Assembly (NCBI GenBank): GCA_964538275.1
Contig: CAZIFW010000004.1
Span: 27,484 to 91,483, forward strand
DNA length: 64,000 nucleotides
Direction of reading: 5' to 3'
Source: CANIGN01 sp964538275
Lineage (GTDB): Bacteria; Bdellovibrionota; UBA2428
Part shown: in pieces, positions 54,790 to 63,126 of the stretch
Numbering within the stretch: position 1 is the first letter of the stretch
Layout: every line of letters starts with the position of its first letter
Program-made: the position numbers and the translations under genes
The notes under the pieces: generated by a model
The model's input: the letters and a program-made list of their open reading frames with translations, nothing else
What the model was told of the DNA's origin: nothing
Database searches by the model: none

Positions 54790-55410
54790 TTATTTCTTTT
54801 CGTCACTGCCTTTAAGAATCCATGCGCTGAGATTAGCTTGCATAGCCTTATCAAAGGGCATGTCTAATTCTTTTACTTGGTTTTTGTTTACAAAGACCGT
54901 AAACCCACCTCCCACCATATATGCCAGAGGTATATAAACCGCTACCATATCCTCTAAAGAGTCTTGCGTAGGGAGTGTGTTGAGATCTGAACGGGTTAAA
55001 AACCCAGCAATTTTAAAACCCGCATTTTCAAAAGTCACAATAACTGCTTTTCCCTGAGCAGATTTTTCAGAGTCATTCATGTAATTTGTGAGATCCCGCA
55101 GTGAACTAAAAATTGAACCTAAAATTGGAATTTTTTTAATAAAGCTTTCAAGCCATTCTTTGAGCCGATCAGCGATGAAAAATTCAGAAATCTTTCCTAC
55201 AGCAAAAATAATGACAATCCCTAAAGCGATTCCAATGCCGAAAGGTAAATCTTTGCTAAATCCAAAAGGAACGAGAATTTTAGAAAAAAGCCTATCAAAG
55301 AGGTTGGCAAACCAAGAAAGAAAATAGAAACTCAACAAAAATGGTAAGAGCACCAAAGCGCCCTTGATTAAATTACTAGAGATGTTTCTTCTAATGTCGC
55401 TAAACTTCAT
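54790..55410 (-). CDS. DUF502 family membrane protein (copy 2)
   Basis: A paralogue of the DUF502 protein at 47491: MKFSDIRRNISSNLIKGALVLLPFLLSFYFLSWFANLFDRLF and GIALGIVIIFAVGKISEFF are the two helices, with FIKKIPILGSIFSSLRDLTNYM and VYIPLAYMVGGGFTVFVNK. The ATG at 55410 is chosen; a TTG at 55437 would add nine residues. Function unknown. It converges on the ATP-grasp gene, leaving 11 bases between stops. Confidence 0.85.
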   Translation of the reverse strand: MKFSDIRRNISSNLIKGALVLLPFLLSFYFLSWFANLFDRLFSKILVPFGFSKDLPFGIGIALGIVIIFAVGKISEFFIADRLKEWLESFIKKIPILGSIFSSLRDLTNYMNDSEKSAQGKAVIVTFENAGFKIAGFLTRSDLNTLPTQDSLEDMVAVYIPLAYMVGGGFTVFVNKNQVKELDMPFDKAMQANLSAWILKGSDEKK

Positions 55411-55517
55411 ATGTATAGAATATATACCAAATATCAAAGAGGATAAGTTGCTTCGGCTAGCTTAGATTAAATTTAGAGAAACCAAAGCAACTAAGTTATT
55501 CAATAATAAGACTGAGT

Positions 55518-55706
55518 TTAAGCTGCGTTTTCTTCTTCACCAACTACTTCAAACTTATCGTCTGTATAAAAATAGTACCAGGCTCCATCTTGATAGATAT
55601 CAGCTTGAACATGATCTGCTACGTCAAAGATATAACCAATTATGACTCCGTCCTTTTTTATAGCACCACCTTTAACAAGGGTGTTAACAGAGTGATATGG
55701 GCCCAA
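55518..55706 (-). CDS. Small conserved-looking hypothetical protein
   Basis: A 62-residue protein: hydrophilic, rich in aromatic residues (AWYYFYTDD) and with VIIGYIFDVADHVQADIYQDG, which looks like a beta-sandwich or OB-like fragment. It begins with TTG; AAGGA lies eleven bases upstream. The lack of a signal peptide suggests the cytoplasm. I do not recognise it. Confidence 0.5.
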   Translation of the reverse strand: MGPYHSVNTLVKGGAIKKDGVIIGYIFDVADHVQADIYQDGAWYYFYTDDKFEVVGEEENAA

Positions 55707-55762
55707 ATACTGAAAAGTCCTTAAAATAGTTCTTTAAAGCTAAAATAAATTCATAAATTGCG

Positions 55763-56575
55763 TCACTTAACATTAAGCATATGACTAAAAAGTTTTATAA
55801 AATCCTCTGGGCTGAGTTCTTCTGCACGCTTAGAGGCATACTCCTGAAATGTTTCGTCAAAGTCTGTAGCTTTTAAATTATTAGAAAGCTTTTTTCTACG
55901 CTGGTTAAAAGCATTTTGAAGGAATTTTGAAAATGCCTTGTATTTTGCGGGATAGAGTACCGGACTGAGGTCACTTTCTATCTTACGACTAAAACCTAAA
56001 ACGGCACTATCAACCTTAGGAGGTGGTTGAAAACTCCCCGGACTCACAAAAAAAGAACTTAGGTTATCTACCAAGAAACTCATCTTGATAGAAAGTGGCC
56101 CATAACATTTTCGTTCGTTTTTAGGTAAAAATTTATCGATAACCTCTTTTTGGAGCATCACTACAAAGCAATTGGCAAAAGTAGCTTCTTCAAAAAAACG
56201 CAAAACAATTTCCTGCCCACGATTGTAAGGCAAGTTTCCACATAAAGTTATTTGCTCATTTTTTAAATAGCTTTTGATTTCTTCAAATGAAATCCGAGTT
56301 GCATCGGCATGAATTACCTTAAACATGTCCTCTTGAATATATTTTTGGAATTTTTTTTGTAGCTCTTCATACCAACGTTGATCAAATTCTATAGCAATGA
56401 CGCGCAATCCTTTTGCTAAGAGCTCTTCGGTAAGTGCCCCACCCCCAGGACCTACTTCAACTACTTCGCGATTTTTAAAATACTCAACCTTTTGTACGAT
56501 TTTTTCTACAACACCTTTATTTGTAAGAAAGTGCTGACCAAGTTCTTTGTCGAGTGCAACCTTTGGAGCTTTCAC
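55763..56575 (-). CDS. rsmA: 16S rRNA (adenine(1518)-N6/(1519)-N6) dimethyltransferase
   Basis: RsmA (KsgA) dimethylates two adenines near the 3' end of 16S rRNA late in small-subunit assembly. LGQHFLTN, VVEVGPGGGALTEELL (SAM loop), the catalytic NLPYN and FQPPPKVDSAVL are intact. 270 residues is normal. Its start overlaps tsaD by four bases, so both are translated together. Confidence 0.97.
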   Translation of the reverse strand: MKAPKVALDKELGQHFLTNKGVVEKIVQKVEYFKNREVVEVGPGGGALTEELLAKGLRVIAIEFDQRWYEELQKKFQKYIQEDMFKVIHADATRISFEEIKSYLKNEQITLCGNLPYNRGQEIVLRFFEEATFANCFVVMLQKEVIDKFLPKNERKCYGPLSIKMSFLVDNLSSFFVSPGSFQPPPKVDSAVLGFSRKIESDLSPVLYPAKYKAFSKFLQNAFNQRRKKLSNNLKATDFDETFQEYASKRAEELSPEDFIKLFSHMLNVK

Positions 56576-57600
56576 AAGCCACCACGAGGGAAAACACTTT
56601 GAACTGAAAACTTTTCACCTTGTACCCAAGCTGCTACCGCAATCATCACAGCATTATCTGTAGAGTATTTTAGAGGTACGGTAAAGAAATTCCACGAGCG
56701 ATTTTGGCTCCACTGCGCGAGCTGTCCTCTTAAATACAAGTTAGCAGAAACGCCTCCACAACATATTAGGCGACCTACGTCGTGCTCATCTGCAACTTTG
56801 CTTAAAACACCTAACAATGTATCAGCAATTGTAACTTCCAACGCGCGCGCAAGTGAGGGAATGTTTTGAAGTGCACGCTCATCTTGTTCGACAAGCAAAC
56901 GAAAAGCTGTCTTTAAACCCGCAAAAGAAAAACCCGCTGCGGATTTGGGTCTTGGTAATTTTGCTGCCCACTCTTGCGCTAGTTTTATCTGTTCAGCTCC
57001 AATACATTTTGCAGATTCTGCTTCGATTGAGGGGCCCCCAGGATAAGGTAGGCCAATGAGCTTAGCGCATTTATCAAAACACTCTCCCGCAGCATCATCA
57101 GAAGTATTTTTAAGAATTTCACAACTCAAATCAGTATCTACCTTAAGCAACATGCAGTGCCCACCTGACACTAAAAGAACTAGAGAAGGAAAAACATTTT
57201 GCGAAGCTTCCTTTAAAGTTTGATCCCCTGTAAGTTTTTCATCTAAAAGCGCTGATGCCACATGCGCGCGCAAATGGTGAACACCAATAAAAGGTTTATT
57301 CCAAGCCGCAGCTAAACCTCGTGCAAAACTTGAACCTACTAGTAGCGGCCCCACAAGCCCTGGACCCATAGTGGCAGCTACACTGCTTATTTGTTCTGCT
57401 TGAATACCTGCATCGTGAATTTTTTTTGAAAACTCTTCTAAGGCTTCAAAATGCGCACGACTCGCTAATTCAGGAACCACTCCTCCATATTTTTGGTGGA
57501 GCGCAATCTGACTAAGACAACAATTTAAGTGAACCTTTCCTTTAGAATCCACAACGGCTAAAGCCGTTTCATCACAGGAAGATTCGATCGCTAAAATCAT
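56572..57600 (-). CDS. tsaD: tRNA N6-adenosine threonylcarbamoyltransferase TsaD
   Basis: TsaD places the threonylcarbamoyl group on A37 of ANN-decoding tRNAs. IESSCDETALAVV, the metal ligand pair HLRAH, and LLVSGGHCMLLKV with DDAAGECFDKCAKLIGLPYPGGPSIE are the hallmark sequences. Length 342. It overlaps cpoB upstream and rsmA downstream by four bases each. Confidence 0.97.
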   Translation of the reverse strand: MILAIESSCDETALAVVDSKGKVHLNCCLSQIALHQKYGGVVPELASRAHFEALEEFSKKIHDAGIQAEQISSVAATMGPGLVGPLLVGSSFARGLAAAWNKPFIGVHHLRAHVASALLDEKLTGDQTLKEASQNVFPSLVLLVSGGHCMLLKVDTDLSCEILKNTSDDAAGECFDKCAKLIGLPYPGGPSIEAESAKCIGAEQIKLAQEWAAKLPRPKSAAGFSFAGLKTAFRLLVEQDERALQNIPSLARALEVTIADTLLGVLSKVADEHDVGRLICCGGVSANLYLRGQLAQWSQNRSWNFFTVPLKYSTDNAVMIAVAAWVQGEKFSVQSVFPRGGL

Positions 57601-58355
57601 AGGAAGAGTTCGGGCGGTACGTTGTTTGGTGTTTTTAAAAGCCTGCGCGCTAATCGGGCTTCTTTAGACTTAGGATGTAAACTCACGCATTGCTCAAGAA
57701 AAAGTTTTGAATCTTTTTTTTGTTTCATGCGAATCAGAGCAGACCCCTGCCCCAACCACGCCATCGCACGACCATCGCCTTTAGGGTATTTGTCTAAATA
57801 GCTGCCGAAAGTAACAAGTGAAGCTTTAAATTGATTAGAAGCATATTCACTTTGTCCTTTGAGAATATGCGCTTGCTCTACACGCGGATCCTTAGGAAAG
57901 TTATCCATAAAGTCTTTCAAAGTAGCCGCAGCTTCTGAGAATTTTTTGCCCCTTAAATCTTTCATTGCAGTTTCCCAAAGTAAATCTCCACCTTGAGCGG
58001 AAGCTGCAGGAGCGGCCCCTTTAAGAATTAAAACCTCTTCAATCAAACGAGCGCGTTCAGTTTCTAATGCTTGAAGGCGAGTATCAAGCTGCGCCTTTTC
58101 TTGTTGATGAAGATAATCTTTTTCTTGAAGCTGACCTTTTAGAATTTCTACTTGGCGAGCAAGCTCTTCTGTCTGCATTTGTGACATTTGAGCTTGGGGA
58201 GGAACTCGTTCTCTTTCTTTTTGCTGAACGGGAGGGGGCACCCCTACAGTGCGCACCTCTGATGGATCCTTGATTTTTTCAGCTCTTAAATCTCCAGAAG
58301 TTTTACAAGCTGTTACTATAACAAGAGTTAAAAGTAGAAAAAAAGCCTTATTCAT
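57597..58355 (-). CDS. cpoB: CpoB/YbgF-like tol-pal lipoprotein with coiled coil and TPRs
   Basis: A lipoprotein (lipobox VTAC, C17) with a Pro/Glu-rich region, a coiled coil (about 55-113) and a C-terminal set of TPR-type repeats (LLWETAMKDLRGKKFSEAAATLKDFMDNFPKDP onward, ~124-250). CpoB coordinates PBP1B and the Tol system at division. The pal gene is two genes upstream, supporting the assignment; the remaining tol genes are not in the window. Confidence 0.85.
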   Translation of the reverse strand: MNKAFFLLLTLVIVTACKTSGDLRAEKIKDPSEVRTVGVPPPVQQKERERVPPQAQMSQMQTEELARQVEILKGQLQEKDYLHQQEKAQLDTRLQALETERARLIEEVLILKGAAPAASAQGGDLLWETAMKDLRGKKFSEAAATLKDFMDNFPKDPRVEQAHILKGQSEYASNQFKASLVTFGSYLDKYPKGDGRAMAWLGQGSALIRMKQKKDSKLFLEQCVSLHPKSKEARLARRLLKTPNNVPPELFL

Positions 58356-58659
58356 CGTCTGCTTCCTCTATAGCCTGAAGTGAAGCTTTTATCTCGGCTC
58401 TTTCGAAGAGCCTTTTAGCTTCAGTCGCATTTTTATCTGCGGATTCAAAATTTCTTTGAAGGTAGTCTGTTTTGGCGGCCCAATATCTGACCTCAGCCCG
58501 ACGATAAAGATCTGGAGCTAAGCGCTCTGCTCGGGCGCGGTCTGCGGCTTTCATGGCAGAACTTGCAAAAATCATAGGCTTCACTGGTTTTTGACCCGTT
58601 TGGCACGCTACTAATAAAAGTAAAAATAGTGCGCAAAAGCTATGCTTTAAATATGTCAC
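58348..58659 (-). CDS. DUF4398 family lipoprotein
   Basis: A 103-residue lipoprotein (LLVACQTG, C19) with one helical DUF4398 domain (AMKAADRARAERLAPDLYRRAEVRYWAAKTDYLQRNFESADK). The GTG start follows GGGAGG by ten bases. It overlaps cpoB by eight bases and lies just after the pal terminator. DUF4398 proteins are commonly encoded beside pal/tol-type genes; function unknown. Confidence 0.83.
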   Translation of the reverse strand: MTYLKHSFCALFLLLLVACQTGQKPVKPMIFASSAMKAADRARAERLAPDLYRRAEVRYWAAKTDYLQRNFESADKNATEAKRLFERAEIKASLQAIEEADDE

Positions 58660-58676
58660 TCAACTCAGTCCTCCCA

Positions 58677-58716
58677 AAACAAAAAAGGTGTTGGCACCAT
58701 TTAAGGAACCAACACC
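58677..58716 (-). terminator. Rho-independent terminator after pal
   Basis: On the minus strand GGTGTTGG (complement of 58709-58716) pairs with CCAACACC (complement of 58687-58694), and the following tract (complement of 58677-58686) is U-rich. It ends pal and just precedes the ribosome site of the DUF4398 gene, so downstream expression may depend on readthrough or a separate promoter. Confidence 0.85.
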
Positions 58717-58807
58717 CTTAAGATTATCAGACAGAGTGCAAGGCTGCCATATAGGCATCATGGCACTTTTTTAGCGTCTTCAATATTCGATTTAACTAAA
58801 CTACTAA

Positions 58808-59326
58808 TTAGTAACCAGTTACGAACTCAGCGCGGCGGTTTTGTGCCCAAGCTGCTTCGTCAGAACCCATAGCAAGAGGACGCTCTTCACCGTAACTAAT
58901 AGTAGAAATCTGTGAATTACTTACACCTTGGCTTGTTAAGAAGTCTCTTACAGTAGAAGCTCTTCTTTCGCCGAGTGCCAAGTTGTATTCAGTTGTTCCG
59001 CGCTCATCACAATGTCCTTCGATTTGGATCTTTTGTGCTGTATTCGCTTTCAACCACTGAGCAGCCATTCCAAGTGCTTCGCGTGAAGCAGAATTCAGAG
59101 AGAAGCTGTCGTATTCGAAATAGATAGTAGGAAGTGCAGCAACTTTTTGCCCTACACCACCAGCGCCATATCCTGTACCTGTACCAGCATCGCCTGTATC
59201 GATAGAGCTGATATCACCTGCTCCATCCATTTCCTCTGTTGTTTGTTTTTTGCTGCAAGAAATGCTCAACATAGCACCTAGGCCCACAGTCATTGTCCAA
59301 AGGGCCCAATTCTTTTTAATCATCAT
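58808..59326 (-). CDS. pal: Peptidoglycan-associated lipoprotein Pal
   Basis: Anchors the outer membrane to peptidoglycan. Signal peptide with lipobox LSISC (C24), a flexible Gly/Asp-rich linker (~35-62) and an OmpA-like C-terminal domain. TIYFEYDSFSLN, GHCDERGTTEYNLALGERRASTV and the terminal WAQNRRAEF are the family hallmarks, including the Asp and Arg that hold meso-DAP. GAGGAG precedes the ATG. It is the first gene of the minus-strand pal-DUF4398-cpoB-tsaD-rsmA group. Confidence 0.95.
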   Translation of the reverse strand: MMIKKNWALWTMTVGLGAMLSISCSKKQTTEEMDGAGDISSIDTGDAGTGTGYGAGGVGQKVAALPTIYFEYDSFSLNSASREALGMAAQWLKANTAQKIQIEGHCDERGTTEYNLALGERRASTVRDFLTSQGVSNSQISTISYGEERPLAMGSDEAAWAQNRRAEFVTGY

Positions 59327-59397
59327 CTGTTATCTCCTCTCGTAACTACCTATCTATACTTATTAATTCTTAAATGAGAGAATTAGAACACTTATAA

Positions 59398-62307
59398 ATG
59401 AAAAGCGTCATACAAAGCATAATTTTAACTCTCTGCGCAACGAATCTGCTCTTTTTCGCGTCCGCATTACACGCTCAAAACTTGGAATATGAAGTTGAGA
59501 TTGCGTACCCTGAAAAAGATCCGCGGCTAGAAATTACTGTTGTTGTTGGAGCCGAACATAAATCAAAAATAGATTATTTTAAAAATCTCACAATTGAATC
59601 TCTACGAATAACAGAAGACATTTTTAAGATCCCTTTTAGAGATAATTTCTCAGTTGTTTTTGACCCACGCGACGACTTTCATAACGGACTCGCGACTGTC
59701 ATTCCCAGCAACAGAATATACATACACACCGAAGTACCTAATCTTGAAAGCAGCATCGGACTTGTGCGAGAAGCTCACCTTGAAACAACTGTGCACGAAA
59801 TGGCACACATGATGATGATTCAGCAACGACAAGGTATCTTCAAGCCCCTTTCATGGGTTGTGGGTAATCTTTCTCGTCCGAATGCGCTCTTTCCTCGCTG
59901 GGTGCACGAAGGTATGGCGGTTTGGACTGAAAGTCACCTTGGTGGCCGAGGTCAAAGCGGAATCATTCAAGCTGAATTGCGAAAATATGCTGAATTCTAC
60001 AAACGAAACAATAAACATCCACTTCGCTCTGATTTATTGGATGGAAGTTTAGAACTCTCAGCCATGCACCCCGGGAATCTTCCCTACCATTTTGGATACT
60101 TGATGATCGATGATCTCATGAAAGATGAGAATTCAAAAAGTGCGGGCGAACTTTTAAAAAAATCTGCTGTACTTCCAGGATGGTTTTTCCATCGTCTCTA
60201 CAGCAAGAATGGTAAAAAAGTAGGCAAACGTTTTGAAGCCTTAAGAGAAGAATGGGCTAAGACTCCACTGGCTGAAATTCCGGAGCGAAAAAACATTCAT
60301 GAAGCTGCTAACATTGGAGGCCCCTTTGTATCCGGCAAAGGAGTGAGTTGGTTCTACACTCAGGATAAACGCCAACTTATGCCTACTCCCAAAACTTTTC
60401 TTGCCTACTACGACGAAGAAAAAGGCCTTGTTCAAAAAGAATTCTCGCGAGGTGGCACTCGCATCACTCAAAGTATTTGGAACTCAGAACTGAATGCTTG
60501 GATATTGCTTGTAAACACAGTTGACCCCAATACAAACCATCTTATTCGCAAGCGCCTTTATTTGTTAAATGAAAAAGCAGAGATGCTTTGCGAGAATAAC
60601 AGCATTGACCGAATTCGCGAAATTGCTGCAGACGGAAAAACACTCGCATGGATTCGCACTGATGAAAACGGATTCTTTCACTTTGAAAAATCCACACTCA
60701 CTCGCGACTGCAAAATTGCTCCCAAACACGAAACAATACTCTCTTCTAAAGTTGCCTTTGAACGTATGTCACACCCTTGGATAAAAGGCAGTGAGTGGCT
60801 CCTCTCTAAAGGCCGTGGGAGAGATTTAAGTCGCGATCTAGTTATTGGATCTGAAAACTTTAGCTATTCAGCTCCAGAAGGAGCTCTTGCTTATCCGCAA
60901 TTTGTGGAACTGAACGGACAAAAACAACTTGTTGTAACGTGGTACCAAAAAAATTATAGAGGACCTGCCGTCGTAGATCTTAAAACTCAGCAAATTAAAA
61001 CTTTTGAAATTAAAACGGAAGCCTCTACAAACTACGCGCTGCCTAGCAATGGGCAAATTATTTCTAACATTTCTCTTTGGGAAAAAGATCAAATTCAAAA
61101 CCTAAGCCTTACAGCTTCTCATGTTGCAAAAGCAAAGTATGTAAGCAGAATCCCTGCCAATACAACGAACATTGAAAAAACTCCTATAGAGGAAAGCCTT
61201 CCTGATCTTGAGCAAAAAACTGTGGGCATCAACGCAGATGCCGAAGTGGAAGAATATAATATTTTCCCCAGCATCGTGCCTAGATTTTGGTATCCCAACT
61301 TTGAGACATACGACCGTGGCAGTCTCATAACAGGAAGTACGTTCTTTACCGACCTTTCAAACAATTGGCTAGGCTCTTTACTTCTTGGGTACGACACCGG
61401 TGCCAAGCGCCCAATGGGTTATGCATCATTTGAAAAAAACAATCTAGGTCTCGGCATGCTAAACGCATGGGAGTTCGAAGCGCTCTCTAACTTCCGCTGG
61501 ATTGGAAACAGAGTTCAAGATATTCAAATCGCAAAAACTCAATTTAAAATCTCTCAGCGCTTAGGCTCGCGTTTTATTTTAGGTGTTTACCCAGGAGCAG
61601 AATATCGCAGAGGAACCGCGACTCGCACACTTAACAAATATTCAGTGGGTGCCCCTGCCCTATCTTTATTGTTTGCAAGCCCACACGCACGTAACGTACG
61701 AGAAGGAACTTATCAAATCACCCAATTTTCGGATGCGTTTTATTTTAACGCCAATACACGCTGGCTCCCTCAATCATCCCTTGAGATCTACACAAACTTT
61801 CAAGGTAAAGCGGGGCCATTTGGATATCTACTTGGCCTAGAATACGGCCGTACCGAAGTGAGCGCGTTTCCTATCGTTTATTATGAATGGGGCGGTCGAG
61901 CAGACTTCTCTACACTCGACTCAGGATTTCTTGCCCGTGGTTTTCCTTCATCTAACGGCCCCTCTATGCAAATCCTTCGATCAAACTTTGAATTTGGATT
62001 TAACGTTTGGAATTTTCAAAGAGGCATACCTTGGAACCGAATGCACTTAAGTGCAATCGAACTCCGTCCACTATATGAAGTCGTGACCAATGACCTCTAC
62101 AACCCAGCTGTTGGCGGCACAGCCCGCAAAACAAATATTCGTATGGGTAAGGATTACTTTCACACAGCGGGCGTAGAACTCGATATATTTTTTCAAGCTC
62201 TTCACTACGCAAACTTCAAAGCAAGCGTGGGCTACTTTCACGGATTTGGCGACGAAGGCGAAGACAACGTAGGGTTTAAACTACAATCCCTCAGCGACTT
62301 CTTTTAA
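59398..62307 (+). CDS. Surface gluzincin metallopeptidase with C-terminal outer-membrane barrel
   Basis: A 969-residue protein, signal peptide 1-26 (ending LHAQ). The N-terminal domain has HEMAH (133-137) and RWVHEGMAVW with the third zinc ligand E171, 34 residues later, as in M1/M48-like gluzincins. A middle region (~290-610) has repeated beta-strands such as VSWFYTQDKRQL and LAWIRTDENG, suggesting a TolB-type propeller. From ~640 on, strands like NNWLGSLLLGYDTGAKR and LLGLEYGRTEVSAF and the C-terminal LSDFF point to an outer-membrane barrel. Probably exposes a protease on the cell surface. The three-part architecture is inferred. Confidence 0.65.
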   Translation: MKSVIQSIILTLCATNLLFFASALHAQNLEYEVEIAYPEKDPRLEITVVVGAEHKSKIDYFKNLTIESLRITEDIFKIPFRDNFSVVFDPRDDFHNGLATVIPSNRIYIHTEVPNLESSIGLVREAHLETTVHEMAHMMMIQQRQGIFKPLSWVVGNLSRPNALFPRWVHEGMAVWTESHLGGRGQSGIIQAELRKYAEFYKRNNKHPLRSDLLDGSLELSAMHPGNLPYHFGYLMIDDLMKDENSKSAGELLKKSAVLPGWFFHRLYSKNGKKVGKRFEALREEWAKTPLAEIPERKNIHEAANIGGPFVSGKGVSWFYTQDKRQLMPTPKTFLAYYDEEKGLVQKEFSRGGTRITQSIWNSELNAWILLVNTVDPNTNHLIRKRLYLLNEKAEMLCENNSIDRIREIAADGKTLAWIRTDENGFFHFEKSTLTRDCKIAPKHETILSSKVAFERMSHPWIKGSEWLLSKGRGRDLSRDLVIGSENFSYSAPEGALAYPQFVELNGQKQLVVTWYQKNYRGPAVVDLKTQQIKTFEIKTEASTNYALPSNGQIISNISLWEKDQIQNLSLTASHVAKAKYVSRIPANTTNIEKTPIEESLPDLEQKTVGINADAEVEEYNIFPSIVPRFWYPNFETYDRGSLITGSTFFTDLSNNWLGSLLLGYDTGAKRPMGYASFEKNNLGLGMLNAWEFEALSNFRWIGNRVQDIQIAKTQFKISQRLGSRFILGVYPGAEYRRGTATRTLNKYSVGAPALSLLFASPHARNVREGTYQITQFSDAFYFNANTRWLPQSSLEIYTNFQGKAGPFGYLLGLEYGRTEVSAFPIVYYEWGGRADFSTLDSGFLARGFPSSNGPSMQILRSNFEFGFNVWNFQRGIPWNRMHLSAIELRPLYEVVTNDLYNPAVGGTARKTNIRMGKDYFHTAGVELDIFFQALHYANFKASVGYFHGFGDEGEDNVGFKLQSLSDFF

Positions 62308-62309
62308 TA

Positions 62310-62392
62310 GTCAAAAAGGCGTCAGAGTCCTTTTCGACAATGTTAAAAAGGTAGCGGAGGGTTGTTAAAAAGGTCTCTGACGCCTTTTTGAC
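62310..62392. repeat. Dispersed inverted-repeat element (GTCAAAAAGGCGTCAGAG arms)
   Basis: Eighteen-base arms at 62310-62327 and 62375-62392 are perfectly complementary and enclose 47 bases, which contain a shorter nested pair (CCTTTT with AAAAGG). On the plus strand the right arm ends in T5, so it may serve as the terminator of the upstream gene. The left arm is repeated at 32704-32725. Confidence 0.65.
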
Positions 62393-62424
62393 ATGTGTGC
62401 TGAAAAAAGTGCCGATAGATAAGT

Positions 62425-63126
62425 ATGGAATTGAATTGTCCCTCTTGTGGTTCTGCGCATAGAAGCGAAGATTACCCAGGTGCTTTTGATATTCTCTGTG
62501 GTTGCGGATATTTAATTCTAAATCCAGATTTAGGTGCCGACAGTTCATCTTCTGAATCTGAATACAATGCTATCAATTTTGAAGGCCCTCCTGTTGTGGA
62601 TGAAACGCAAGAAAAAGACCTCATCAAAGTTGAAACGCCCCAAGATGAAATTTTTAATTTAGAACTACCTACAAGTACGCCACTCGCTGAAGAAAGCTTC
62701 TCAGCCGAAAACCTCACTCCCTCTGAAGATCTTCCAGAGGGAATGCTATACGATCCAGGCGAAGTCCCCCTCTCTCAGGACGATGTTCACATAAGCAAAC
62801 CCGAATCCAGCATCAGTCGTATTTTTGTTGAGCGTGTTCAACGTGCTTCGATTGGGCAAATTCTTGGGCCAGATTATGATTTAGAATTTTCGGATCTTAG
62901 CAACGAAGCACGTATGCGCGCACGTGATCGAATAGACAAGTTTTTAAAAGATCACAAATGGCTTCGCGAAGAAATGGAAAGACGCAGCTTTGTAATTCAA
63001 GAAGCTTTTCAAAACGAGAAATGCCTTCAAGTTCCCGAAGCGCTTGCCGTTGAGATGTACATAGCCTGCCTAGAAAACGGAGGCTCCTGCCTCTTTATTC
63101 GTCATGCACAAGCACTTAGCGCGTAG
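62425..63126 (+). CDS. Hypothetical protein with N-terminal zinc-ribbon-like cysteines
   Basis: Not recognised. The 233-residue protein starts CPSCG and CGCG within its first 28 residues (four-five Cys, a likely zinc site). Then comes a Glu/Ser/Pro-rich, probably disordered, middle (~35-125). The last ~100 residues are helical (EARMRARDRIDKFLKDHKWLREEMERRSFVIQEAF). It is cytoplasmic; there is no signal peptide. Its 3' end overlaps the convergent gene by 11 bases. Confidence 0.6.
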   Translation: MELNCPSCGSAHRSEDYPGAFDILCGCGYLILNPDLGADSSSSESEYNAINFEGPPVVDETQEKDLIKVETPQDEIFNLELPTSTPLAEESFSAENLTPSEDLPEGMLYDPGEVPLSQDDVHISKPESSISRIFVERVQRASIGQILGPDYDLEFSDLSNEARMRARDRIDKFLKDHKWLREEMERRSFVIQEAFQNEKCLQVPEALAVEMYIACLENGGSCLFIRHAQALSA

